Position numbers and translations under genes: made by a program. Shown here one piece after another: positions 33,490-43,431 of a stretch of DNA of 64,000 nt. How positions within the stretch are numbered: position 1 is the stretch's first letter; each line of letters starts with the position of its first letter. The stretch comes from Iodidimonas muriae (GTDB taxonomy: Bacteria; Pseudomonadota; Alphaproteobacteria; Sphingomonadales; Rhodothalassiaceae), in NCBI RefSeq assembly GCF_014647255.1, contig NZ_BMOV01000013.1, positions 1-64,000 on the forward strand. The letters run 5' to 3'. Under the pieces are notes generated by a model. That model did not search any database and was not told the origin of the DNA. It was given only the letters and a program-made list of their open reading frames with translations.

Positions 33490-35730
33490 ATGGGCATGTC
33501 GATCTTCCTATCTAAACCTTTCACCAAAGCGTTTATCGGCGTACTTGGATATGCCATAGCTGTACTTCCGGTCAGCGTCGCCAATGCCGAAAATTATCGT
33601 GTGACGGATCAGGCCGCTTACAAAAAGGCGGTCAAGGCATTGCAGCCCGGCGACACCCTTGTTTTGGCCAATGGTGAATGGCGGGATTTCGAAATGGTCT
33701 TCGAAGCCCATGGGACAAAAGACCAGCCCATTACGCTGCGGGCCGAAACACCCGGCGATGTGATTATTACCGGGCGATCAAATCTGCGCATCGGTGGCGC
33801 GTATCTCATCGTCACTGGTCTTACCTTCAAGGACGGCTATAGCCCCGGCAAAGAGGTCGTGTCCTTTCGGAGGGATTCCAATACGCTTGCGCACCACACG
33901 CGGTTTACCGAAAATGCGATTATCGACTTCAATAAGCCGGATCGCACAAGCAATGACCAATGGGTTGCGCTATTTGGCAAAAATAATCGCGTCGACCATA
34001 ATTATTTTGCCGGAAAAACCAATAAAGGCCCCACATTCGCTGTTCGTTTGAACACAGAGGAAAGCCGCGCCAACAATCACCGTATTGATCATAATTTCTT
34101 TGGGCATCGGCCGCCTTTGGGCGGAAATGGTGGCGAGACTATCCGGATTGGGGTGAGCGATTATTCCCGCACCCGTTCAGATACGCTTATCACAAGGAAC
34201 TATTTCGAGCGGCGCAACGGTGAAGTCGAAATCATTTCGGTAAAATCCGAAGGCAATCGCATTTCTGAAAATGTTTTCTATGAATCCCGCGGCGCGGTGG
34301 TTCTGCGCCATGGTGGGCAGAATACCGTGTCCCGCAATGTGTTTTTTGGCAATGGTGTTTCCGATACGGGCGGCATCCGCATCATCAATGAAAATCAAAC
34401 GGTTACAGGGAATTATTTTGAAGGGCTGCGCGGAACGAAATTCCTGAGCGCCTTGACGATTATGAATGGCGTGCCGAACTCCCCCGTCAATCGCTATCAT
34501 CAGGTCAAAAATGCGCTTGTGGCGAACAATAGCTTCCTTGATGTGGCTTCGGTGGGATTTGCTGTCGGCGCAGATGAAGAGCGCAGCGCGCCACCTTTGG
34601 ACAGTGCGTTCAAGAATAATTTGCTTGTCACCGACAGCGATATGCCTGTTTCTGTTTTTGATGATATCAGCGGGATCAGTTTTAGCGAAAATATCTCCAA
34701 CAATGGGGCATTCGCCTCCTATGGGGCTGCCATCCAGCCAGAGATTGATCTTGTTCGCGCCGAAAATGGCTTGCTTTATCCGCCACAGACCGGAAAATTT
34801 TCTTCAGTAGGAGCGCCGCGCGATCTGGTGCCGGTCAAGCGTTCTGAAACGGGCCCGTCATGGCTGGAAAAGCCCGCGCAAAAGATCAAAGGCGCGCGCG
34901 TGATCGATGTGTCATCCGGCTCCGAATTAAGCCAGGCCGTTCTGCAATCCTTGCCGGGTGACAGCATTGTCTTGTCAGGGGCGACTTATGATCTGGAGGC
35001 GCCTTTGGTCATTGGTCACACGCTCACTCTGCGCGGGGCGTCTTCGGCGTCGATAAAAGCACAGCTGAAAAGCCACGGGCCGTCTATTTTTATCTTGAAA
35101 GAGGGGACCCGTCTCACCCTTGAAAATCTCGTGCTAGGGGCGACCGATAGCAACAAAGCATTGCTTTATGCAAAAGCGAAAAACTATCGCGGCGCATATT
35201 CATTGGCGATGACGGACATTGTGGTGGCAGCCCCGGCCGGGGAGACCTTGCCCATTCCGGTTCTTGATACCGACGCGGAAACCTTTGCGGAAAAAATAGC
35301 CCTGGATCATTTCATGGTCCGCGATTGGGGCGGTCCCGTTCTTTCCCTGAGCGGTGAAGGACTGGCGGGGTGGTATCTTGCCGACGATGTGACAATCACC
35401 AATTCGGTGTTTGAAAATATTGACGGGCCGCTGGTGATATTTGGTCGTGAAGGGCGCGATGAAAGCACCTTTGGACCTCGATTTTCCCTTATCGGGTCAA
35501 CTCTTACGGATGTGGGACAGAAGGATTATGCGCTATATCTCAATGCCATCGACGGTCTGATACTGCGCGACAATCACATTGTGCGATCCGGTGCGGTCTA
35601 TATCCGGCGGCGTGTTCTTGGGATGCCGTTCTCCATTGCAGACACTGTTTTTCAACAGTCTCCAAAGCCGCAAGTTTTTGATGAAGCCGGAAAGGCGATG
35701 GATCTGGCGCAAAATGGGACCGGAAAATGA
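33490..35730 (+). CDS. Polysaccharide lyase family 6 (alginate lyase)
   Basis: A 746-residue secreted beta-helix lyase. It has a signal peptide (AFIGVLGYAIAVLPVSVANA) and starts at 33490 behind GGAG. The first half is the PL6/chondroitinase-B fold: GDTLVLANGEWRDFEMVF, repeated N/D-rich coils, EIISVKSEGNRISENVFYES with the Lys acting as Bronsted base, and GAVVLRHGGQNTVSRN with the Arg. The second half is a further parallel beta-helix, as in two-domain PL6 enzymes. It cleaves alginate by beta-elimination in the periplasm or outside the cell. Its 3' end overlaps the PL17 start (ATGA). Confidence 0.9.
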   Translation: MGMSIFLSKPFTKAFIGVLGYAIAVLPVSVANAENYRVTDQAAYKKAVKALQPGDTLVLANGEWRDFEMVFEAHGTKDQPITLRAETPGDVIITGRSNLRIGGAYLIVTGLTFKDGYSPGKEVVSFRRDSNTLAHHTRFTENAIIDFNKPDRTSNDQWVALFGKNNRVDHNYFAGKTNKGPTFAVRLNTEESRANNHRIDHNFFGHRPPLGGNGGETIRIGVSDYSRTRSDTLITRNYFERRNGEVEIISVKSEGNRISENVFYESRGAVVLRHGGQNTVSRNVFFGNGVSDTGGIRIINENQTVTGNYFEGLRGTKFLSALTIMNGVPNSPVNRYHQVKNALVANNSFLDVASVGFAVGADEERSAPPLDSAFKNNLLVTDSDMPVSVFDDISGISFSENISNNGAFASYGAAIQPEIDLVRAENGLLYPPQTGKFSSVGAPRDLVPVKRSETGPSWLEKPAQKIKGARVIDVSSGSELSQAVLQSLPGDSIVLSGATYDLEAPLVIGHTLTLRGASSASIKAQLKSHGPSIFILKEGTRLTLENLVLGATDSNKALLYAKAKNYRGAYSLAMTDIVVAAPAGETLPIPVLDTDAETFAEKIALDHFMVRDWGGPVLSLSGEGLAGWYLADDVTITNSVFENIDGPLVIFGREGRDESTFGPRFSLIGSTLTDVGQKDYALYLNAIDGLILRDNHIVRSGAVYIRRRVLGMPFSIADTVFQQSPKPQVFDEAGKAMDLAQNGTGK

Positions 35731-37925
35731 AAAGGCTTCGCGCTTTATTGGTGGCCATATGTGCGGGAACAATGCTTTTCATTATGGTGGATGCAAAAGC
35801 TGCACGACCCTCTCTTATACTTACCGCTGAAGGGGTCGAGGCTATCCGGAAAAGCCGACAGGCCCGGCAAACATATCCCCTTTTTGAAGCGGCGTTTGAA
35901 GATGCAAAGGCCCGTGTAGAGCGCAGCATCGCAGAAGGTGTTCTTGTTCCCACGCCTGTAGACCCGGGCGGCGGCTATACCCATGAACGCCATAAGGAAA
36001 ACTATAAGGTTATCCATGATGCGGGCATTTTGTTCCAGCTTTTAGGGGACAAGCGCTATCTGCGTCATGCGACGGATATGCTTTTGGCCTATGCGGAAAT
36101 TTATGAAGATCTGCCACTGCATCCTGTGCAGAAACGGCAGTCTCCGGGGAAGCTGTTTTGGCAAAATCTCAATGAATCCGTCTGGCTCGTCCATGTGGTT
36201 CAGGGATTTGATGCCATTGCCGATGCGTTGTCCGACAAAGACCGGGCGATCATCGAAGACCATTTGCTGCGGCCGGTTGCGGATTTCCTTTCGCTGCAAA
36301 ATCCGGAAACCTTTCAAAAGATCCATAATCACGGAACATGGGCTGCCGCCGGCGTTGGCATGACAGGATATGCCTTGCACGATCCATCGCTGGTGGAGCG
36401 CGCTGTGCTCGGGTTGACGGGCGATGGAACCAGTGGGTTTCTGGCGCAACTGGATCAGCTTTTTTCGCCCGACGGGTATTATACCGAAGGGCCTTATTAT
36501 CAGCGATATGCCTTGATGCCTTTCGTTCTGTTCGCGCAGGCGATCGATCATAACGAACCGGAACGGAAGATTTTTGAACATCGCAATGGCGTTCTTCTAA
36601 AAGCGATCGATGCCACTATCCAGCAAAGCTATGCGGGCAAGTTTTTCCCGATCAATGATGCGATCAAAGAAAAGGGCCTTGATACGCAGGAACTTGTTTA
36701 TGCGGTGGCGGTGGCCTTTTCCCGAACCGGGCGCAATGATCTTTTGTCTATTGCGGACTATCAGGGAAAAACGGTTCTGACCGGCGATGGCTTGACTGTT
36801 GCGCGGGCTGTAAGCGAAGGAGCAGGGCAATCCTTTGCTTTTCGCACAATGATGCTCCGTGATGGACCGGATGGTGATCAGGGGGCGCTGGCGATTTTGC
36901 GCATGGGCGACGGGCCTTTGGCGCAGACGATTGTTGCGAAAAATACGTCCCAAGGCATGGGACATGGCCATTTTGATAAGCTCTCTTATATTCTTTACGA
37001 CAATGGCCGGGAAATCCTCACGGATTATGGCGCGGCGCGGTTTCTCAATGTTCCGTCAAAAGATGGCGGCCGCTATCTTCTTGAAAACCAAAGCTGGGCG
37101 AAGCAGACAATCGCCCATAACACGCTTGTGGTGAATGAATCCTCGCAATTTGGTGGCGATTGGAAGCGCGCGCAAAAATATTGGCCCACTGTCCGATATT
37201 TCGAGGCCGGGGAAAGGCTGAATGTTGTTTCTGCATCGCTTGAAAATGCGTATCCGGACACGGTGATCGAGCGAACGGTGGTGCAGCTTGACCATCCGGC
37301 CTTTGCGGCACCTCTTTTGATTGATGTGATGAGCGCTTCATCGCAGGAAAAGGCCACATTCGATCTCCCGTTTTATTTTGACGGGCAGATTGTGGATTTT
37401 TCGGGGGCGTTGCAGGCCAATACGGAGTCCCGCAAACCCTTGGGGCAGGCGCATGGTTATCAGCATCTATGGGTGGAAGCGACGGGGCAGCCCACCAATG
37501 GCCTGCTCCGCTTTTCATGGTTGAACGCCCGGCGATTTTACACATTGCATGCGGTGGCGCCTGAAAAGACAAAACCGGTTTTTGTGCGCACTGGTGCCAA
37601 TGATCCGGATTTCAATCTACGGGATCAGCAGGGGCTTATTCTTCGCAGCAATGGGCGTAAGGCTGTGCGGTTCTTGTCGGTAATCGAGCCCCATGGGATC
37701 TATAATCCGGCGGCGGAATTTACAGCAGGCAGCGATAGCCAGATTGCCCGCATCGACCATGTGTTTGAAGCCGGTGCCGATCTCATAAAAATCGAAATGA
37801 AAACCGGTGAGATCATTCGTCTGGCGATCTCGAACGATCCGGATTCTGAAAAGACACACCGCATTCTATCGGCAGGCCATGAATGGGCTTGGCGCGGATT
37901 TGTTACGGTTTTGGAGGAAGAATGA
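35727..37925 (+). CDS. Polysaccharide lyase family 17 (oligoalginate lyase)
   Basis: A 732-residue lyase with a signal peptide (LLVAICAGTMLFIMVDAKA). The N-terminal alpha/alpha toroid contains the catalytic Asn-His of KIHNHGTWAAAGVG near residue 203 and Tyr of GYYTEGPYYQRYAL near 255. The C-terminal heparinase II/III-like beta-sandwich begins around ALAILRMGDG and GHGHFDKLSYILYDNG near 420. PL17 enzymes release unsaturated monouronate (which opens to DEH) from oligoalginate. Coupled to PL6 by a 4-base overlap and followed directly by the cupin gene. Confidence 0.92.
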   Translation: MKRLRALLVAICAGTMLFIMVDAKAARPSLILTAEGVEAIRKSRQARQTYPLFEAAFEDAKARVERSIAEGVLVPTPVDPGGGYTHERHKENYKVIHDAGILFQLLGDKRYLRHATDMLLAYAEIYEDLPLHPVQKRQSPGKLFWQNLNESVWLVHVVQGFDAIADALSDKDRAIIEDHLLRPVADFLSLQNPETFQKIHNHGTWAAAGVGMTGYALHDPSLVERAVLGLTGDGTSGFLAQLDQLFSPDGYYTEGPYYQRYALMPFVLFAQAIDHNEPERKIFEHRNGVLLKAIDATIQQSYAGKFFPINDAIKEKGLDTQELVYAVAVAFSRTGRNDLLSIADYQGKTVLTGDGLTVARAVSEGAGQSFAFRTMMLRDGPDGDQGALAILRMGDGPLAQTIVAKNTSQGMGHGHFDKLSYILYDNGREILTDYGAARFLNVPSKDGGRYLLENQSWAKQTIAHNTLVVNESSQFGGDWKRAQKYWPTVRYFEAGERLNVVSASLENAYPDTVIERTVVQLDHPAFAAPLLIDVMSASSQEKATFDLPFYFDGQIVDFSGALQANTESRKPLGQAHGYQHLWVEATGQPTNGLLRFSWLNARRFYTLHAVAPEKTKPVFVRTGANDPDFNLRDQQGLILRSNGRKAVRFLSVIEPHGIYNPAAEFTAGSDSQIARIDHVFEAGADLIKIEMKTGEIIRLAISNDPDSEKTHRILSAGHEWAWRGFVTVLEEE

Positions 37926-38321
37926 ATGGCGTCCCTCGATGTTACACAAAAACGCAAAGCGAAGCCTGCCCATGAGAGTCCGGCCTTCATAATGGGAGAT
38001 AATGCCCTTGTTGAGCAGTTGGAACCGGGAATCCGCCGGCAGCTTTTGGGGTTCAATGACCAGATCATGGCGGCGCGTGTCTGGTTCGAGAAAGATGTGG
38101 TGGGCAGCATGCATGCCCATCCCCATACCCAGGTCACCTATATCGAGAGCGGGGCCTTTGAGGTGACCATTGGTGACATCACCAAGCGTCTGAGCGCGGG
38201 CGACAGCTTCTATGTGGCTCCGGGCGTCAATCATGGCTCGGTATGCCGCGAAGCCGGTGCGCTCGTCGATATGTTCGCGCCCATCCGCGAAGATTTTTTA
38301 CAAGGGGGGAATACACCATGA
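37926..38321 (+). CDS. kdgF: Cupin, KdgF-like uronate-linearising protein
   Basis: A 131-residue single cupin. The metal-binding residues are GSMHAHPHTQVTYIESGAFEV (HxH...Q) near residue 61 and NHGSVCREAG near 105 for the last His. KdgF proteins convert 4,5-unsaturated monouronates released by lyases to the linear ketouronate. It starts in the base after the PL17 stop, behind GGAGGAA, and overlaps the MFS start by 4 bases. Confidence 0.85.
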   Translation: MASLDVTQKRKAKPAHESPAFIMGDNALVEQLEPGIRRQLLGFNDQIMAARVWFEKDVVGSMHAHPHTQVTYIESGAFEVTIGDITKRLSAGDSFYVAPGVNHGSVCREAGALVDMFAPIREDFLQGGNTP

Positions 38322-39589
38322 TGAAGAACCGCTTGAGATGGTGCATTGTCAGCCTTGTGGCGCTGGCCACCATCATCAATTACATTGATCGCAATGCGTT
38401 GGGGATCATGTGGCCCGAAGTCTCGAAAGATCTGGGGCTGACCACCACTGACTATGCCATTATCCTGAATGTCTTCACCTTTTCCTATGCCTTTGGGCAA
38501 AGTCTTTTTGGCAAGATATTCGACTGGATTGGCACACGTTTAGGGTTTGTGTTGTCCATCGTCGTCTGGTCGGTCTCCATCATGCTACATTCGGTCGTCC
38601 ATTCATTGGTGTCATTGAGCATCGTGCGGGCCACATTAGGGCTTTCGGAAGCAGGCAACTGGCCCGGTGCCACCAAGGCAAATGCGGAATGGTTCCCCAT
38701 CAAGGAGCGCGCTCTGGCGCAAGGGATCTTTAATTCCGGCGCGGCGGTGGGCGCTATTATTTCGGCCCCTATCATTGCCTATCTCTTTGCCTTTTTCGGT
38801 TGGCGGGCGACATTTCTGATTGTCGGGGGGATCGGCTTTTTGTGGCTGGTTCCGTGGTTGATCCTTTATAAATCCGGGCCCGAAACGCATCCTTGGCTCG
38901 CCGAAGAAGAGCGCACTTATATTCTAACGGGCCAGCGTCCTGCTAAAGATGTGTCTGCCCCCACATATGCGCCGGCCACGGCAGAGCTTTTGTCGCGGCG
39001 GCAAAGCTGGGGCGTTATTCTGGCATCGTTTTTCATAGATCCGATCTGGTGGCTGTTTGTTGGCTGGCTGCCGATTTATCTGTTTCAAACATATGGCTTT
39101 GGCGTCAAAGAGATCGGCCTTTATGCGTGGGTGCCCTATGTGGGCGGCATGTTTGGAGCTTTCTTTGGTGGATGGCTTGCGAGCAATCGTCTCGCCGCCA
39201 ATTGGTCAGTCAATAAAACCCGAAAATTCATCATCACCTTGGGCGGCGCAATCATGCTGCCTGCATTATTGCTGACAATGGTTGCCGCCACGCCTTTGCT
39301 CGCGGTGTTGCTGATGGCGGTTATCCTGTTCGGGTTCCAGACCGCGATTGGCAATATCCAGACATTACCCAGCGACCTCTATGGCGGAAAATCCGTTGGG
39401 TCTTTGGCCGGATTTGCTGGAACCGGCGCGAAACTTGGTGTTGTCGCGCTCAATTTTCTTATCCCGGTCATTACCGTCAATAGCTATGCGCCGGCCTTCA
39501 TTGTTGGCGCCGCCCTTGCGGTTTTAAGCGTCCTGAGCATTTGGGTGCTCGTGGGGAAAGTAGAGCCCTTGTCGCCGCAATCATCTTGA
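38318..39589 (+). CDS. MFS transporter, hexuronate/anion:cation symporter type
   Basis: A 423-residue, 12-helix transporter. ATIINYIDRNALGIMWPEV near residue 20 and GKIFDWIGTRLGF near 70 (the MFS A motif) with RATLGLSEAGNWPGATKAN near 108 are hallmarks of the ACS family that includes ExuT and D-galactonate carriers. The start at 38318 has a GGGGGG Shine-Dalgarno and overlaps kdgF by 4 bases. It likely carries unsaturated or linear uronates across the inner membrane. Confidence 0.9.
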   Translation: MMKNRLRWCIVSLVALATIINYIDRNALGIMWPEVSKDLGLTTTDYAIILNVFTFSYAFGQSLFGKIFDWIGTRLGFVLSIVVWSVSIMLHSVVHSLVSLSIVRATLGLSEAGNWPGATKANAEWFPIKERALAQGIFNSGAAVGAIISAPIIAYLFAFFGWRATFLIVGGIGFLWLVPWLILYKSGPETHPWLAEEERTYILTGQRPAKDVSAPTYAPATAELLSRRQSWGVILASFFIDPIWWLFVGWLPIYLFQTYGFGVKEIGLYAWVPYVGGMFGAFFGGWLASNRLAANWSVNKTRKFIITLGGAIMLPALLLTMVAATPLLAVLLMAVILFGFQTAIGNIQTLPSDLYGGKSVGSLAGFAGTGAKLGVVALNFLIPVITVNSYAPAFIVGAALAVLSVLSIWVLVGKVEPLSPQSS

Positions 39590-39627
39590 TAACCGATCTC
39601 CTCCGTTTTCTTAGATAAGGAACTGAT

Positions 39628-40383
39628 ATGAAAAAGCTTGATGGAAAAACTGCAATCGTCACAGGTGGCGGCAGAGATATCGGCAAGGCTATTTCTCTTA
39701 AACTTGCGAAACTTGGCGCCAATATTGTGGTCAATTATTATGGCGATCAGGATGCGGCTGAAAAAACGGTTGCAGAGATTACCAAGGCGGACGGAAAAGC
39801 CATATTGTTCCGCGGCGACATGACAAAGCAAGACGATGTGCTGCGCATGATCGCGCTGGCAAAAGAAACATATGGCCCTGCTATTGATTTGCTTGTGAAT
39901 GTGGCCGGCGGGATCGTGGCGCGCAAAACGCTGGAAGAAATGGATGAGGATTTCTTCAGCGCCGTTGTCCGGCTGAATCTGAATTCTGCATTTTTGACCT
40001 GCAAACATGCAACACCGCTGATGAGCGCCGGGGCATCGATCGTGAATCTTGCGTCTCAGGCTGGCCGCGATGGTGGCGGCCCCGGAGCCTCTGCCTATGC
40101 CACGGGAAAAGGCGCGCTCATGACCTTTACGCGGGCCATGGCCAAGGAGCTGGGTCCAAAGGGCATCCGTGTGAATGCGGTCTGTCCCGGTATGATTGCC
40201 ACCACCTTCCATGATACCTTTTCGAAGGATGAGGTCCGCAAAAATGTTGCCGCGGCAACGCCTTTGAAACGGGAAGGGCAGGCGGAAGAAGTCGCCGATC
40301 TGGTGGTTTATCTTGGGTCTGACGAGGCATCTTTCATCAATGGCGCCTGTATCGACATCAATGGCGGTTTGCTTTTCTCCTGA
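39628..40383 (+). CDS. SDR oxidoreductase, probable DEH reductase
   Basis: A 251-residue classical SDR with TGGGRDIGKAIS (TGxxxGxG) at the N terminus, NVAGG near residue 91 and the active-site SAYATGKGA (YxxxK) near 155. The LASQAGRDGGG segment supplies the catalytic Ser region. In alginate pathways an SDR reduces 4-deoxy-L-erythro-5-hexoseulose uronate to 2-keto-3-deoxy-D-gluconate. The role here is from position between the uronate importer and KDG kinase. The AAGGAA Shine-Dalgarno fits the start. Confidence 0.85.
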   Translation: MKKLDGKTAIVTGGGRDIGKAISLKLAKLGANIVVNYYGDQDAAEKTVAEITKADGKAILFRGDMTKQDDVLRMIALAKETYGPAIDLLVNVAGGIVARKTLEEMDEDFFSAVVRLNLNSAFLTCKHATPLMSAGASIVNLASQAGRDGGGPGASAYATGKGALMTFTRAMAKELGPKGIRVNAVCPGMIATTFHDTFSKDEVRKNVAAATPLKREGQAEEVADLVVYLGSDEASFINGACIDINGGLLFS

Positions 40384-40417
40384 CCCATAGGCATTCGAGC
40401 CGCTTCTTATAGATGTG

Positions 40418-41404
40418 ATGCATATGATCAAAAAGTTTGAACAGTCCACTGTCTATGCCATTGGCGAGTGTATGATTGAATTTTCACGCACCAAGGACGG
40501 CAGTTTTCAACGGTCATTTGCAGGCGATGTCTATAACACCGCCGTCTATTTGAAGCGCCTTGCGCCCATCGGGGTGACTGTCGCATTTGTGAGCGCTGTC
40601 GGTGAGGATAAAATCTCCGGAGAAATGCTGACGTTTTGGCAAGGCGAAGGCATTTCGGTCGATCATGTGGCCCGCCTTCCGGGAAAATCGCCCGGGCTTT
40701 ATGTGGTTGATACCGATGAGCAAGGAGAACGCAATTTCTCCTATTGGCGTAGCCGGTCGGCGGCACGCAAGTTGATGGATGCGGTGGAGGGGATTGCCAT
40801 GGAAGGTTTGTCGGAAAAAGATATTATCTATTTTTCCGGCATTACCTTGGCAATTCTCAGCCCGCCGGATCGAGAGGCGCTGTTCGCATTTCTTCAAAAT
40901 GCGAAAGAAAAGGGCGCCCTCATCGCATTCGATCCTAATTACAGACCGGCCTTATGGGAAAGCCGCGATTGTGCTGCCGCCAATACAATGGCCGCTTATG
41001 GCCTGTCTGATATGGTTCTGACCGGTGAAGAAGAAGAGGCAAATCTTTTTGGATGGCGGTCCCAAGCCACAGAAATATCCGAACTGGAACGGATAGGCGT
41101 GGCCGAAACGATCGTGAAAGCTGGTGAGCGCGGCATTTTTGGTAAGGTGCGTGGCGGGCAATTCCACGTGCCCTTTGAACCGGCGGATCGTGTTGTTGAT
41201 ACAACGGCAGCCGGGGATTCTTTCGCCGGTGCCTATTTGGCTTATCGGTTAAAAGGCCAAGAACCAGAACAGGCCGTGGAAAGTGCTGCACGCATTGCAC
41301 GTATCGTTGTGTCATCGCCCGGCGCAATCATTGAACGGGAGCGCTTTTTTGCTCAATTACGCTCCGATAATGTTTTGGCTTCAGAGCATTCCAACGTCAC
41401 CTGA
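40418..41404 (+). CDS. kdgK: 2-keto-3-deoxygluconate kinase (PfkB family)
   Basis: A 328-residue sugar kinase phosphorylating KDG to KDPG. It has the PfkB signatures: YAIGECMIEFSR near the N terminus, GDVYNTAVYLKRL near 37 and DTTAAGDSFAGAYLAY near 262 with the catalytic Asp. Three candidate starts are close (GTG 40415, ATG 40418, ATG 40424) and none has a strong Shine-Dalgarno. It closes the alginate operon. The KDPG aldolase needed next is not in this window. Confidence 0.9.
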   Translation: MHMIKKFEQSTVYAIGECMIEFSRTKDGSFQRSFAGDVYNTAVYLKRLAPIGVTVAFVSAVGEDKISGEMLTFWQGEGISVDHVARLPGKSPGLYVVDTDEQGERNFSYWRSRSAARKLMDAVEGIAMEGLSEKDIIYFSGITLAILSPPDREALFAFLQNAKEKGALIAFDPNYRPALWESRDCAAANTMAAYGLSDMVLTGEEEEANLFGWRSQATEISELERIGVAETIVKAGERGIFGKVRGGQFHVPFEPADRVVDTTAAGDSFAGAYLAYRLKGQEPEQAVESAARIARIVVSSPGAIIERERFFAQLRSDNVLASEHSNVT

Positions 41405-41430
41405 TAAGCGGCTCCCGTGCGGGATGTCTT

Positions 41431-41856
41431 TCATGCGGATGGAGGGGCTTTGCGCTGGCGGTCTTTCAGCCATGCAAGGCTTTCTTGATAGTCAAACACC
41501 AAAGACACAAGATCAACCGCAACAAGCACCCAAAGATAGACATCATATAGCCCCGTTGCTGGCGGTCTGGCGAACAGGATCAGACAAACCAGAATCGTCC
41601 ATGGCAGGATATGCGGCAAGGCCATGAAGTTCGTAAAGCCGCGTTCATAAAGCATGATCGGCAGGTTCGACAGCATGGCGATATTGGCAAGGATTGCAAT
41701 CCACAGTCCCATGGGCTCGGTCAGGAACAACAGGCTGGCCATATTGACGGGCACTAAAATCAGGGCGACCCAGAATTGCACCCAGAGCGGTTGAGATCGG
41801 TAAGAAATCCAGATATCACGCAACAAAGTGGTTTCTTGGTGGGGCGTTCTGGTCAT
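41431..41856 (-). CDS. Hypothetical integral membrane protein
   Basis: A 141-residue protein with four predicted helices (FWVALILVPVNMASLLFL, GLWIAILANIAMLSNLPIML, ILPWTILVCLILFA, VYLWVLVAVDLVSLVFDY). No motif I recognise. It is convergent with the alginate operon and isolated. Confidence 0.65.
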   Translation of the reverse strand: MTRTPHQETTLLRDIWISYRSQPLWVQFWVALILVPVNMASLLFLTEPMGLWIAILANIAMLSNLPIMLYERGFTNFMALPHILPWTILVCLILFARPPATGLYDVYLWVLVAVDLVSLVFDYQESLAWLKDRQRKAPPSA

Positions 41857-41983
41857 GCGCTATCTCTCTATGGTCGTGGCGCCGCAAGGGGTCCGTGATC
41901 GCATACAGCCGGTTAGCTGGCCTTTGAGCCGGTGATTATGTGGGCGATCCTGCGCGTGAGAAAGATATGTTTGCAATTTTTGT

Positions 41984-42175
41984 TTGCAAATCTTGATCAG
42001 GGTGGCGGTGATCCCACTTTCTGAAATAGCGCATCTTGTTGTTTTTACCACATTTGTGCGCTTTTTGGCCGGGAAGGCAATCATTGAACGGGAGCCAAGT
42101 CCTTTCTTTCTTTTAGGCTATTTCGTAATTTCAATAATCCTCAATGCTATTGCAGCGCTGTTCAGGAACCCATGA
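41984..42175 (+). CDS. Possible small membrane protein (63 residues)
   Basis: Two hydrophobic segments (IAHLVVFTTFVRFLAG and FFLLGYFVISIILNAIAAL) and a 4-base overlap with the next gene argue for translation. It has only TTG or GTG starts and no clear Shine-Dalgarno, so it may be spurious. Confidence 0.25.
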   Translation: MQILIRVAVIPLSEIAHLVVFTTFVRFLAGKAIIEREPSPFFLLGYFVISIILNAIAALFRNP

Positions 42176-43215
42176 GTATGACACAGACCGATAAAACGAA
42201 CCGCCAATTGGTTCTGGCCGCACGGCCAAAGGGCGAACCCACAAAAGACACGCTGCGCCTTGTTACGGGGGATATCCCCTGTGCGGGGAAGGGCGAGATG
42301 CTGTTGCGCACCGAATATCTCTCGCTTGATCCTTATATGCGTGGCCGGATGAGCGATGCGCCCTCATATGCTGCGCCGGTAGAGATCGGGGATGTGATGA
42401 TCGGCGGCACGGTGGCGCAAGTGGTCACCTCAAATCTGGACGGTTTCGCGCCGGGTGATTGGGTGCTGAGTTTTAATGGTTGGCAGGATTATGCCCTATC
42501 CAATGGCGAAGGCGTGGCCAATCTGGGGCGTGCGCCTGCGCATCCGTCTTGGGCGCTGGGGATTTTGGGCATGCCCGGCTTTACGGCATGGGCGGGGCTG
42601 AAACAGATCGGTGCGCCCAAGGCAGGTGAAACCATTGCTGTGGCTGCTGCAACCGGGCCTGTCGGGGCTACTGTTGGTCAAATCGGCAAGATTTTGGGAT
42701 GCCGTGTGGTTGGCATTGCGGGTGGGCCGAAGAAATGTGCCTATGCGGTGGATGAACTGGGCTTTGATGCCTGTATCGATCATAAAGCGCCGGACTTTGC
42801 GGACCAATTGGCCAAGGCGAGCCCGGACGGTATCGATGTCTATTTTGAAAATGTCGGTGGCAAGGTTCTGGATGCGGTGCTCCCGCTTTTGAATGTGAAT
42901 GCGCGGGTGCCGGTTTGCGGACTGGTATCGCAATATAATGCCACCAAATTACCCGATGGGCCGGATCGGATGAATTGGCTGTTGGGTCAGATCTTGCGCA
43001 AGAAGATCCTGATGCAGGGCTTCATCATCTTTGACAATTTTGGCCATCTCTATCCCCAATTTGCCAAGGAAATGGGCGGCTGGGTGGAAAGCGGCAAGAT
43101 CAAATACCGCGAAGAGATCATTGATGGTCTGGAAAATGCTCCCGAAGCCTTTATTGGCCTTTTGCGGGGTGAAAATTTCGGCAAGCGCGTTATCCGCGTT
43201 GGGCAAAAGAAATAA
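42172..43215 (+). CDS. NADP-dependent zinc-free MDR oxidoreductase (CurA-like)
   Basis: A 347-residue medium-chain reductase. It has LDPYMRGRMSDAPSYAAPVEIGD near residue 43, the nucleotide motif AATGPVGATVGQIGKILGC near 156 and VYFENVGGKVLDAVLPLLN near 226, the pattern of leukotriene-B4 12-hydroxydehydrogenase/curcumin-reductase proteins. These reduce activated C=C bonds with NADPH and lack zinc ligands. The physiological enone substrate is unknown. Confidence 0.9.
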   Translation: MSMTQTDKTNRQLVLAARPKGEPTKDTLRLVTGDIPCAGKGEMLLRTEYLSLDPYMRGRMSDAPSYAAPVEIGDVMIGGTVAQVVTSNLDGFAPGDWVLSFNGWQDYALSNGEGVANLGRAPAHPSWALGILGMPGFTAWAGLKQIGAPKAGETIAVAAATGPVGATVGQIGKILGCRVVGIAGGPKKCAYAVDELGFDACIDHKAPDFADQLAKASPDGIDVYFENVGGKVLDAVLPLLNVNARVPVCGLVSQYNATKLPDGPDRMNWLLGQILRKKILMQGFIIFDNFGHLYPQFAKEMGGWVESGKIKYREEIIDGLENAPEAFIGLLRGENFGKRVIRVGQKK

Positions 43216-43216
43216 G

Positions 43217-43396
43217 CACAGCTCCGACTTTGTAAAAGCAAGCCTGGTAACGGGGGTGTTTTCTTTCGAGCCGATGATCATGGCATTTACGGCGGTGCCA
43301 TCTTTGCTCGCCGCGTGGCTGCGTTTACGTACTGGAAGCCTTTTGCTACCGATCCTAATTCATAATGCTGGAAATTCAGTCTCTTTCTTTGTGTGA
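43217..43396 (+). pseudogene. CPBP (CAAX-protease-like) membrane protein, C-terminal remnant
   Basis: After the reductase stop, a frame without a start reads AAWLRLRTGSLLLPILIHNAGN, the last helix pair and HxxxN motif of CPBP intramembrane metalloproteases. The upstream EExxxR motif is missing, so this is a gene remnant. Confidence 0.5.
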
Positions 43397-43431
43397 GAAT
43401 GGTCTGCGATATGCAGATGAGCGCGAAAAAA

